A stretch of DNA of 64,000 nucleotides. Origin: an uncultured Desulfobacter sp. (GTDB lineage Bacteria > Desulfobacterota > Desulfobacteria > Desulfobacterales > Desulfobacteraceae). A program made the translations under genes and the position numbers. The stretch covers positions 4,994,001-5,058,000 of the forward strand of contig NZ_OY762929.1 in the NCBI RefSeq assembly GCF_963666675.1, given 5' to 3'. Below, one piece after another: positions 51,401 to 59,165 of this stretch (within the stretch, counting starts at the first letter, position 1; each line of letters opens with the position of its first letter). The notes beneath the pieces are model-generated. The model was not told where the DNA came from and ran no database searches. It saw only the letters and a list, made by a program, of their open reading frames with translations.

Positions 51401-54382
51401 ACATATAAGGCTGGCGATGGTGGTAATTTTAAATATACAAAAAATACAGACGGAACCTTTAAAAGGCCTTTGGGAATGTATTCGACATTGGCCGAAAATG
51501 TCTCCGGCTATGTGCTGACCGAAAAAAACGGGACTCGTCATTTTTTTAATTCAGAAGGCCGGCTCACCAGTATTGAAGATAGAAACAACAACGCCCTTAG
51601 CTTTGTGTACAACGGGGATAATCTATCTACCATCACAGGCCCCGCAGGAAGAGAAATTATATTCACTTATAATGGTAACAATAAGATCGAAAGCGTAACA
51701 GCACCGGGCAATAATATCTGGTCCTATTCCTATGATGGCGACAATCTCATCAGCATTACAAATAATGCTGACCAGACAATTTCTTACACCTATTATACCG
51801 ACCATAAAATGGCGTCAAGAACGAATGCGGAAAACGGCACTGTAACTTATGATTACTATAGTGACGGAAAAGCTCACTCCAACTTGTTGCCAAATGGGGG
51901 AGTATTTCTTTTTAGCTACAATGAGCCCTTAGGTATAACCACAGTCACTGATCCTGAAGGTAACAGCACAATTCATTACTATAATGATCAAGGAGCTGCA
52001 ACTGGACTTTTAGATCCTTTGGGTTATGAAGAACTTTATGAATATGATGAAAATCTAAATAGAATCAAAATAATTGATAAAAACGGGGCAATTGTACAAA
52101 ACACGTATGATAGTAACGGAAATTTATTAAGTACAACAAATCAGTTGAATTATACCACCACATTTACCTATGAACCAAATTTTAACCAAATTGAGACCAC
52201 AACCGACCCAATGGGAAACACCACCATCAATACGTTTGATGTGACCAATGGAAATCTTTTAAGCACAACAGATCCAGAAGGTGTTGTGGTAGAATATCAA
52301 TATTTTTCAAATGGACTGATTCAGTACATCAAAAAATCGGGCATAATAAAAACTGAATTTTCTTATTTTCCAGATGGCACTGTTAAAATTCTAAAAGACC
52401 CTTATGGCAACATGACTAAGTTTTCATATGATGAACTTGGCAGAATGAAAAGCAAAACGGATGCCAATGATCATTTAACTCAATATGATTTAGATAAAGC
52501 TGGAAATGTATTAAAAACGATTGATGCCGAAGAAAATGAAATAAAATTCGCATACAATAAATTCAATATGAGAACAAGCTTGACTGATGGAAAGGATCAT
52601 ACGACGCAATATGAATACAATAACTGGGGAAAATTAACAAAAGTCACAGATCCAAAAGGATATGAAAAATTTTATACATATAATCTGAATTATAATATCG
52701 AGAGTGAAAAAGACAAAAACGGCAACACAATCACCTATGAATATGATGCGTTAAATCGAATTTCCAAAAAAATATATTCAGATGGGTCTGAGCTGTCCTA
52801 TCTATATGATGCCAATTCAAATATTATTCAAACAACTGATAAAAACGGCGTGATCAAGAAACAGTATGACAGCTTGAACAGATTAATCAAAGTGACCGAC
52901 GTTTATGGACAAAAAATCCAATATACATATCGTCCCAATGGTAATCAAAATACAATGACAGATCCTCAAGGTAATGTCACATCATATGAATACTATAAAA
53001 ACGCTAAGCTAAAAACGATCACGGATCCGGATAACAATATTACATCATACACATATCAAAATGATCTTGTTGAAAGTGTGGTGTATCCAAATGAGACTGA
53101 AACAAGATACGCTTATGACTTAAATGATCGGGTTATACAGATAATCAATAAAAAATCTGATGGAAATATTATTTCAAGCTTTGAATATGTGTATGATCCG
53201 GTAGGTAATAAACTACAAATGACTGATAATGAGGGCGTTCACACATATTCATATGACAAAATAAATCAGGTCACCACTGTCAATTATCCGGATGGAACTT
53301 ATAGAGGTTATTCCTATGACGAAGCTTACAATAGAAGCCAGTTGATAACACCTTCTGCTACCATTGACTACACTTATGATGAAAATAACAGAATGCTCAC
53401 CGCCGGAGCAAAAAATTATACTTACGACAATAATGGTAATCAGCTGACTGAAACAGTTCATGGACTGACAACAACATTCTTGTATAATGCTCAAGATCAA
53501 CTCTATCAGATAACTTATCCAGATAATTCCTCTAATGAATTTTCATATAATGCATCAGGCCAAAGAATCAGCAAAAAGGACAGTAGCGGAATCTTAAAGT
53601 TTATCTATGACGGCCCAAGCATTTTGATGGAAACAGATGTAGAAGGGGTATTAAAAAGTAGATATGTAAATAGTAGATTGACTATGGGCGCAATATACAA
53701 GAAAAATATTATGGATCAACATACTTATTTTTTAAAAGATAGTTTGGGGTCGATAACTCAGCTCACGGATACCACAGGAGATGTTGTTGGCTCCTATAGT
53801 TATGATATTTTTGGGGGCGTAAGACTACAATCAACGATTGATGACAGGGGAAATAAACATACATTTACGGGAAAAGAGTTGGATGATGATTCAAGTTTAA
53901 TTTATTTTGGCGCAAGGTACTATAATGCTGAGATCGGAAGATTCATTAATGCAGATAGTTATACATACGGCCCAGATGATGAAAGGGGGGAGAATAAAAG
54001 GTTCTTATTTGTTGGCGCCCTCTCCTATATTGGCGCACTTAATCCATTAAAATTAAATTTGCATATCTATGGAGCCAACAATCCGATAAAAAATATTGAC
54101 ATAAATGGACATGATTTTGGAATAACGTTTTTTATCCTTATGGTTGCGGCTTTGGTTGCTTTAGGGTTAACAGCCATTGCAGATTGGAGGGGAGATATTG
54201 AAAGCCCTTGGGATGGGTTGAAAACCTTTTCTTGGTATCTCTTTACTGGTCTATTAACAGCCATTGCTATTCTCTTCACTATTGCAGGGGCTCCAATATG
54301 GGTTGGTATTGTGTTAACGCTTACCGGAGTCTTTTTACCCGAAATTGTTAAGCCGGATGATGAATTCTTTGAAAAAGTTTAA
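48461..54382 (+). CDS. giant secreted RHS/YD-repeat protein with transglutaminase-like domain
   Basis: 1973 aa from the ATG at 48461 (GGAGAGGAATC upstream). Signal/anchor helix at ~14-32. Residues ~45-230 are coiled-coil-like and charged. A transglutaminase-like domain lies at ~320-460: the His region EHTWVEALVDYD and the LLMALFRSAGIPCRYVTG helix are present, but the catalytic Cys is missing (GNDVDTASLL). RHS/YD repeats run from ~917 (DPVNIANGNLFHTEQDVSLP) to ~1820, ending with GARYYNAEIGRFINADSY and YGANNPIKNIDINGHDF. The final ~95 residues are three hydrophobic segments with an acidic tail, with no recognised toxin domain. A surface or cell-contact role is likely. AT-rich codon use differs from the GC-richer neighbours to the left. 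Confidence 0.88.
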   Translation: MYRKMLGKNNKVYRRFIQLLTFIIFCQFTNIVAFATPLKIQKNTLSLKKYVASTSPEISSAERSKQAKETLDQNTVFPHAVRELNHTLISIQQLLEKIDKNYEKGIPIAIEIKYLQTQLESLKDLDQKVTNNLNLELEKLGEKNKTDARIKQNAQLISHYRKNIDPILQGLESTISNNISKLNNRPLREIKTTNNFGKHIKNLKSLIDKKIPNNSIKNEQFPQKPTFRPSGFKPTKPNISGKVKPAYILQQKNAQPASILLNSSNTALDASISLSETQVNNQASAFSVLPSAAEDLAETAEIIVTQEMSDLVASLGNSPSRIFEWVKNNIESEFYYGSMKGSRGTFIEKSGNDVDTASLLMALFRSAGIPCRYVTGTIQLPIETAKNLTGVNDPQSVGDLAASAGIPGVLITSGSKIAALRLEHTWVEALVDYDPYAGATSGEGDLWVPLSPWYKTYEYQDQNDFITLSGFDADNYLEDYISDIKTESPVDTFKVFLKDFLKENHPGMSWQEGLRTRQIAQQKFRTLPNTLNFEVVSINGEYAELPDSMRHKVTISVPDVSLSHTFNLSDIVGKKVTFSYPPSDEVSKNLIDTNGGIENVNPRYVNLLPSLKVEGESVATGSVVNAGYYHTLQTTFSVPNIGTDSVSYSVISGAYYAVGLDPQMVSNQYLSNRISTYISSLEDTEETADNMDQITGEALYLAVMKYFNDVNTGDRIFAQSLKNVFLKQTSGAITGKSLVVYTLFGTPSELADGGYFVDAKRNIYTPISVTGDESRELDFMLLGGYNSSYEEHNLFEEFFHIEAISTLRLLAIAGEQGMPIYDIDSSNIDSILPLLTIDTGAKSAIQSAVSAGHKVKVHQANLTVQNWSGCGYIDLEPDTNAAGYIISGGWAGGSTIDNIKNWLGDKWGKFKNWFFGGDPVNIANGNLFHTEQDVSLPAVGMSITIDRYYNSLSDYNGPFGYGWSYTYDEKITKNSDDGSLTYKAGDGGNFKYTKNTDGTFKRPLGMYSTLAENVSGYVLTEKNGTRHFFNSEGRLTSIEDRNNNALSFVYNGDNLSTITGPAGREIIFTYNGNNKIESVTAPGNNIWSYSYDGDNLISITNNADQTISYTYYTDHKMASRTNAENGTVTYDYYSDGKAHSNLLPNGGVFLFSYNEPLGITTVTDPEGNSTIHYYNDQGAATGLLDPLGYEELYEYDENLNRIKIIDKNGAIVQNTYDSNGNLLSTTNQLNYTTTFTYEPNFNQIETTTDPMGNTTINTFDVTNGNLLSTTDPEGVVVEYQYFSNGLIQYIKKSGIIKTEFSYFPDGTVKILKDPYGNMTKFSYDELGRMKSKTDANDHLTQYDLDKAGNVLKTIDAEENEIKFAYNKFNMRTSLTDGKDHTTQYEYNNWGKLTKVTDPKGYEKFYTYNLNYNIESEKDKNGNTITYEYDALNRISKKIYSDGSELSYLYDANSNIIQTTDKNGVIKKQYDSLNRLIKVTDVYGQKIQYTYRPNGNQNTMTDPQGNVTSYEYYKNAKLKTITDPDNNITSYTYQNDLVESVVYPNETETRYAYDLNDRVIQIINKKSDGNIISSFEYVYDPVGNKLQMTDNEGVHTYSYDKINQVTTVNYPDGTYRGYSYDEAYNRSQLITPSATIDYTYDENNRMLTAGAKNYTYDNNGNQLTETVHGLTTTFLYNAQDQLYQITYPDNSSNEFSYNASGQRISKKDSSGILKFIYDGPSILMETDVEGVLKSRYVNSRLTMGAIYKKNIMDQHTYFLKDSLGSITQLTDTTGDVVGSYSYDIFGGVRLQSTIDDRGNKHTFTGKELDDDSSLIYFGARYYNAEIGRFINADSYTYGPDDERGENKRFLFVGALSYIGALNPLKLNLHIYGANNPIKNIDINGHDFGITFFILMVAALVALGLTAIADWRGDIESPWDGLKTFSWYLFTGLLTAIAILFTIAGAPIWVGIVLTLTGVFLPEIVKPDDEFFEKV

Positions 54383-54712
54383 AGTACTCCATGTGAACTG
54401 AATCAACATGGAAATTTAACAATGCTTTTGTTCATCTTCATACAATGGTTTGGAGGATTGCTTAAAAATCGACAACGAACATTGCCCCAAAAAGGAATAT
54501 GCATGTCGATGTGGTAATTAGTGATTATCAAATTGTGTATATCAAAAATATTGGCCCGCTAAGTCAAGTGGTATCGAACTGATAGGCAAAAGGCTCTATG
54601 GTAAAGGCTTATTTAAGATTTCCAACGCCCATTCTTTGGGATGATTTGTCCACTCAGCCGATTTTATTTAAACCTTTGAGAGAAAAAGAGTGCATCAAAT
54701 AAGGATTCAGTT
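54383..54712. other. 330-bp AT-rich gap after the RHS gene
   Basis: No gene with a start and ribosome site. One plus-strand frame (roughly 54419-54517) is cysteine-rich and ends CPKKEYACRCGN before a stop, which could be a fragment of a zinc-finger protein. Nothing resembling an RHS immunity gene is visible. The next gene starts at 54713 after ATAAGGATTCAGTT. Confidence 0.4.
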
Positions 54713-56653
54713 ATGTATAGAAAACATTTATTACAGAATGTGCTAATCGTAGTATCAGTTTTATTGTACAGCTCACATACCACTTATGCTGACATTACCC
54801 AAGCTGCCATATATATTGAATCCAATCAAAACGATAATGGCTCCTGGGGTAATGACCCGGCAATCACCTATTTTGAAACTGTGGAGGCCGTCAAAATACT
54901 TTCTGAACTTGGCCTAACAGGGGCTTCTTACCAACGTGGGGTTAATTTTATTTCCGATTACGCTATCGGAGGGGTGGAGGATAACGCCCACAAAGTTAAT
55001 GCGGTTGTTGACGCCGGGAGAAATATTGATGAAGAGCTGGATATTATCTTAAATGCTCAAAACAGTGACGGGGGATTCGGGTTTGATCAGGGATATGAAA
55101 GCGACGTATATCATACGGCACTTGCCTTGTCCGCTCTTAACAAGGCCGGCGTTAGCGATACCGGCGTTTTAGGCACTACCGTCAGCTATCTTGTTAATCA
55201 ACAAAATACCAACGGTGCATTCAGTTTAAGTGATGATCATGAAAGTATTTATCTAACAGCTCTTGTTGCAGAAACTCTACATCTGATAGGCGGACAATCA
55301 TCACAAGTCAATTTGGCAATACAATGGTTATTGACCATGCAAAATACGGACGGTGGGTTTGGAGAGAATGCATCCTCCATTTTTGAGTCTTCTCGTGTAT
55401 ATAAACTTCTCCATACGGTATCTCCGGATCTTCAGGAAGCGGATGAAGTCCATGATTATATCGTTTCCCAACAGTATGTGAACGGCAGTTATAATAATGA
55501 TATTTATCAAACGGCCACAGCGGCCCAATGCCTTTTACCGGCATATGAGAAATCTCAGCTTAAAGCCGGTCTGAATCTGTTCGGCTACCCCACCGGCGTT
55601 GCGTACGGATATACATCGTATAATTTAATTGCGGATCTGGGCAATGAAACAGATGTGGAAAAAATTCAACGATACAATCCTACTACGAACGTTTTTGAGA
55701 CCACATATTTTGATGGCAGTGTTGTGTCGGGTGATCAGTTCGATATTCAAAATGGAGAAGGCTACTACGTCTATATGAAAGGGATGAAAGACGTCTATTT
55801 TAAAAAGCGGTCCGGAACTGCAGACCTGAGTCTCTATGAAGGCACCAATCTTGTCTCTTTTTTGAGTGTCCCCGAGATCACATCATATGAACTGATTGAA
55901 TATCTCGGAGGATCGGATGAAGTAATCAGTATCCAAAAATTTAACCATGACACCGGGTGTTTTGAAACCACGACATACTATGAAGGGACCCCTTCCGGTC
56001 AAATATTTGACATCAAAAACGCCGAGGCATACCTGGTATATATGAAAACCGGGAAAGACATCACGGATTTATTCACACCACCCAATATTGAAATTACGTC
56101 CCATGCAGATGGTGAAACTGTTTACAACGCCTCAGTCGACATCTCAGGCACCATTAGTGACAACACAATTCTGGTAACAGTAAATGGTATTAATGCTGTT
56201 TTGGGGACAAACACATTTACAGCATCCGGGTTGGCTCTTCAGGAAGGTGAAAATGCAATAGAGGCTGTTGCCACTGCGGAAAATGGTATGACCGATACCC
56301 ATACGATATCCTTGAATTATGCAGCTGATATTGATTATGCCATCTCAAGCGGCGGAGAGGTGGAAGATGTAAGACCCTTTCAATTCGCCCCCTCATATTA
56401 CGGGAACATCACAAGCATAACTGCGGGAACCAGTGGACCTTCATTTATTTCCCTGGTACTGTCGGGCGCGGGCTATACTGCAACAAACGAAATTGAAATT
56501 ACATATAGGCTACAGGTTGAAAGCGGTGCTGCTTCAGGTATTTATGACTACCAGGTAGAGTTTGGGGCTTTGGACGGATCAGGTAACCCCATATCGCCAG
56601 TGTATAATAACATTTATCAATTTAAAGTCAGAATATTAAGGGTTTCCCGATGA
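54713..56653 (+). CDS. secreted alpha-toroid protein with repeat and Ig-like domains
   Basis: 646 aa. Signal peptide 1-26 (ending TTYA). Residues ~30-280 are prenyltransferase/squalene-cyclase repeats (QNDNGSWGND, NSDGGFGFDQGY, NTNGAFSLSDDHES, NTDGGFGENAS). Two related ~85-residue repeats follow at ~285-455 (LKAGLNLFGYPTG and YEGTNLVSFLSVP, each with a later ExxxxYxVYMK block). A bacterial Ig-like domain lies at ~460-540 (IEITSHADGETVYNASVDISG) and a beta-rich domain ends the protein. Its first residues, MYRK, repeat those of the RHS protein. It overlaps the next gene by 4 bp. A cell-surface role is likely; no enzyme active site is seen. Confidence 0.83.
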   Translation: MYRKHLLQNVLIVVSVLLYSSHTTYADITQAAIYIESNQNDNGSWGNDPAITYFETVEAVKILSELGLTGASYQRGVNFISDYAIGGVEDNAHKVNAVVDAGRNIDEELDIILNAQNSDGGFGFDQGYESDVYHTALALSALNKAGVSDTGVLGTTVSYLVNQQNTNGAFSLSDDHESIYLTALVAETLHLIGGQSSQVNLAIQWLLTMQNTDGGFGENASSIFESSRVYKLLHTVSPDLQEADEVHDYIVSQQYVNGSYNNDIYQTATAAQCLLPAYEKSQLKAGLNLFGYPTGVAYGYTSYNLIADLGNETDVEKIQRYNPTTNVFETTYFDGSVVSGDQFDIQNGEGYYVYMKGMKDVYFKKRSGTADLSLYEGTNLVSFLSVPEITSYELIEYLGGSDEVISIQKFNHDTGCFETTTYYEGTPSGQIFDIKNAEAYLVYMKTGKDITDLFTPPNIEITSHADGETVYNASVDISGTISDNTILVTVNGINAVLGTNTFTASGLALQEGENAIEAVATAENGMTDTHTISLNYAADIDYAISSGGEVEDVRPFQFAPSYYGNITSITAGTSGPSFISLVLSGAGYTATNEIEITYRLQVESGAASGIYDYQVEFGALDGSGNPISPVYNNIYQFKVRILRVSR

Positions 56654-57561
56654 AAATAAATACAGCATTAAAAAAAATTCCCGTGCTGGCAGTTCTATAC
56701 ATTTTTATTATTGCCGATTGGGCAGTAGCCGATATACCAATTATCTCAGATATAATGGTCACCGATGTGACGCCTAGTTCTTTTTCTGTGATTTGGTGTG
56801 CCAGTGAGCCAAGCACAGCTGATTTGAATATTTATATTGATGAAAATGCGCTGTTTCCTGCCATCAACGCCGTTACGTTTCCCCATCCATTAGGCAACAA
56901 AAGCGCATCCATTCAGAATGCTGCTGAAGATAATGGCGTAATGAAAGTTATGGTAACAGGACTTTTGCCTGACACCACATATTATTTTCAAACGGTAACG
57001 GTTTCAAAAACATCTGGAGATATTGCCCATTTCCCTGAAACCACGCCCCTTTCAAGCGCGACAACAGAAACTAAAGTTGTCCGTTCGAAAGTGGTTGCGG
57101 CTGAGGAAACAACCTTTTCCAATGATATGATTCTCTATGATTGCTATCTACCGGATAATACAACACCGGCAGACGGGACTCTGCTTGTTGTCTCTGTCGA
57201 AGGGGGGCATCATGCGATTACCCGGTTTGTCGGTGATGACGTTCCTGCCCCATATGGATATGTGGATTTAAATAACTTATTTGACCACATAACTCATGAA
57301 AATTTACCACTTAATGGGGGGGAAATCCTTTCTCTAACACAATACATGGGGATTTGGGGTTCAGTGACCGAATATTTTCAAGTACCTGAAAATATAAATC
57401 TTCCAGAATTAGTATTCCCGGACACGCTTACAACACTCCTGGGTGACTATAACAGGGATGAAGATGTGGATGGCGAAGATTTATTTAAATTTGCAGTACA
57501 ATACAACAAAAAGTCTAATGTCATCCAATTGGATGTATTTGCTGAAAATTATGGGAGATAG
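56650..57561 (+). CDS. secreted FN3-like protein with dockerin-type calcium loop
   Basis: 303 aa. Signal peptide 1-27 (ending WAVA). Residues ~35-135 form a fibronectin-III/purple-acid-phosphatase-N-like domain (VTDVTPSSFSVIWCASEPSTADLNI, LLPDTTYYFQTVT). The C-terminus has a calcium-loop pattern, DYNRDEDVDGEDLFKFA, as in dockerins and related thrombospondin-type repeats. It overlaps the toroid gene by 4 bp, so the two are co-translated and may assemble together outside the cell. A single loop rather than a full pair makes cohesin binding uncertain. Confidence 0.75.
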   Translation: MKINTALKKIPVLAVLYIFIIADWAVADIPIISDIMVTDVTPSSFSVIWCASEPSTADLNIYIDENALFPAINAVTFPHPLGNKSASIQNAAEDNGVMKVMVTGLLPDTTYYFQTVTVSKTSGDIAHFPETTPLSSATTETKVVRSKVVAAEETTFSNDMILYDCYLPDNTTPADGTLLVVSVEGGHHAITRFVGDDVPAPYGYVDLNNLFDHITHENLPLNGGEILSLTQYMGIWGSVTEYFQVPENINLPELVFPDTLTTLLGDYNRDEDVDGEDLFKFAVQYNKKSNVIQLDVFAENYGR

Positions 57562-57877
57562 GAACTGACTGAAAGCAGACCCCAAAATCCTTTATAATCA
57601 GTATATTTAAGCCTGAACTATATGCGTTCCGTGTTCTTCTTGGTAAATAAAAATCAAAAGCCTTTGATCTAAGTATAGCTTTCCCATGTGATGCCCTGAT
57701 TTTACCGCCTGCCCCTTGCCCTGCCAAAAAAAGTGCCAATAATTTAATTAAGGAGCGCCTAAAAAAGAAAGACGCAATAAAAGCCGTTTTCATTGCAGGG
57801 CCATCCTGCTGAGCATGAGGAATGCTCAAATATTTATATTAACAGGCGACAACCAGCTCAGGGAAGGGAGCACACAG
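57562..57877. other. 316-bp gap before the Msr gene
   Basis: It includes a small hairpin TGAGCAT/ATGCTCA at 57810-57828, which covers an alternative in-frame ATG at 57815. No gene is supported. The promoter of the MsrA-MsrB gene is expected here but not located. Confidence 0.4.
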
Positions 57878-58915
57878 ATGACTCAGCGAAACAAAGCAAC
57901 CTTTGCCGGCGGGTGTTTCTGGTGCATCGCATCAGCATTTGACAATAAAGAAGGCATTGAACAGGTGGTTTCCGGATACATGGGAGGGGATGTGGACAAT
58001 CCCGGTTATGAGCTTGTGTGTACAGGGAGCACAGGCCATGCCGAAGTGGTGCAGGTACACTTTGATCCCAACATCATTTCATACCCGGAGCTTTTGAAAA
58101 TATTTTTCAGCCAGATTAACCCAACCGATGAAGACGGGTCTTTTTTGGATCGCGGCAGTCAGTACCGGTCTGCCGTTTTCTATCATACCGATGAACAAAA
58201 ACAACTGGCCCTTGAGGCAATCCAACGCATTGAGGATTCAAAGATATTTGACAAGCCGGTTGTCACCGGGGTCCAGGCGGCCCTAGAATTTTTTCCCGCC
58301 GAAGACTACCACCAGGATTACCACAAAAAAAATCCCGTCCAATACAAATATTACAGCTTTGGATCAGGACGCAAGCCCTTCGTCAAACGGGTGTGGGATG
58401 AAAAGAATCTGAAAATTTTTGACGGGATCGACTCCAAACAAACGGATACGTCGGTACAAACAGACCAGGAGGCTTCCACCCCACATATCCCGGATGATGA
58501 GACGTTGAAAAAACAGCTTACGCCCCTGCAGTATAAAGTCACACGTGAAAATGCCACAGAACCGCCCTTTAAAAATGAGTTCTGGAACAACAAGCAGGAA
58601 GGCATTTACGTGGATGTGATTTCGGGAACCCCTTTGTTCTCATCAGAGGATCAGTTTGATTCAGGGTGCGGATGGCCTAGCTTTACCCGTCCCATCCAGG
58701 ATCAGCAGATTGTCGAAAAGGTTGACAATCTACTTTTCATGCAGCGCACGGAGGTCAAAAGCAAAACATCCGATGCCCATTTAGGCCACGTGTTTGATGA
58801 CGGCCCTGGTCCCACCGGTCTAAGATACTGCATCAATTCGGCTGCGCTGAAATTCATACCCAGACAGGAACTGAAACAGCATGGGTACGAAGATTTGGAA
58901 AAACTGTTTTCTTGA
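57878..58915 (+). CDS. msrAB: methionine sulfoxide reductase MsrA-MsrB fusion
   Basis: 345 aa from the ATG at 57878, with AAGGGAG upstream; an in-frame ATG at 57815 lies in a hairpin. MsrA (1-~165) has the catalytic GGCFWC motif near residue 10. MsrB (~210-335) has EGIYVDVISGTPLFSS, GCGWPSFTRP, HLGHVFDDGPGPTGLRYCINSAAL with the catalytic Cys in RYCIN. The zinc CxxC pairs found in some MsrB proteins are absent. The fusion reduces both S- and R-methionine sulfoxide. No signal peptide, so it is cytoplasmic. It is monocistronic with a strong terminator behind it. Confidence 0.95.
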   Translation: MTQRNKATFAGGCFWCIASAFDNKEGIEQVVSGYMGGDVDNPGYELVCTGSTGHAEVVQVHFDPNIISYPELLKIFFSQINPTDEDGSFLDRGSQYRSAVFYHTDEQKQLALEAIQRIEDSKIFDKPVVTGVQAALEFFPAEDYHQDYHKKNPVQYKYYSFGSGRKPFVKRVWDEKNLKIFDGIDSKQTDTSVQTDQEASTPHIPDDETLKKQLTPLQYKVTRENATEPPFKNEFWNNKQEGIYVDVISGTPLFSSEDQFDSGCGWPSFTRPIQDQQIVEKVDNLLFMQRTEVKSKTSDAHLGHVFDDGPGPTGLRYCINSAALKFIPRQELKQHGYEDLEKLFS

Positions 58916-58991
58916 GAACAAAGCTGAACTTTAAAAACAAAGGCCCTCGCAGTCCCCGGGTGATACACCAAAAGATTTTTTACACACTGTA

Positions 58992-59039
58992 AAAAAACGT
59001 GACAGGTGACACGCTTTTTGTCCACCTGTCACGTTTTTT
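58992..59039 (+). terminator. intrinsic terminator after msrAB
   Basis: AAAAAACGTGACAGGTG pairs over 17 bp with its complement around a 14-nt loop. T-runs on both strands make it usable in both directions. It lies 77 bp after the MsrB stop. Confidence 0.92.
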
Positions 59040-59094
59040 GAATTATTGTATCATTTCAAGCCATTACCCTCTATTTTCAGCACCGTTCCTTAGC

Positions 59095-59110
59095 TGGCAT
59101 ATATCTTGAT
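59095..59110 (+). promoter_or_regulatory. sigma-54-like site before the second kinase gene
   Basis: TGGCATATATCTTGAT has correct -24/-12 spacing and the TTG, but GC is GA, a change at a normally conserved base. It sits 56 bp before the ATG at 59166, almost the same distance as the good sigma-54 promoter before the paralogous kinase at 38662. That parallel raises its credibility. Confidence 0.5.
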
Positions 59111-59165
59111 ATTCCTGTGTTCAACCACGTAAGCCGGATGAAACGGCCTCACAGGAGCCATAGAT

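Noticed and set aside
54095..54382. RHS C-terminal tip as a toxin
   Set aside because: It consists of hydrophobic helices and an acidic tail with no nuclease or other toxin motif, and no immunity gene follows.
54419..54517. Cysteine-rich frame ending CPKKEYACRCGN
   Set aside because: No start codon or ribosome site; too short to call a gene or transposase relic with confidence.
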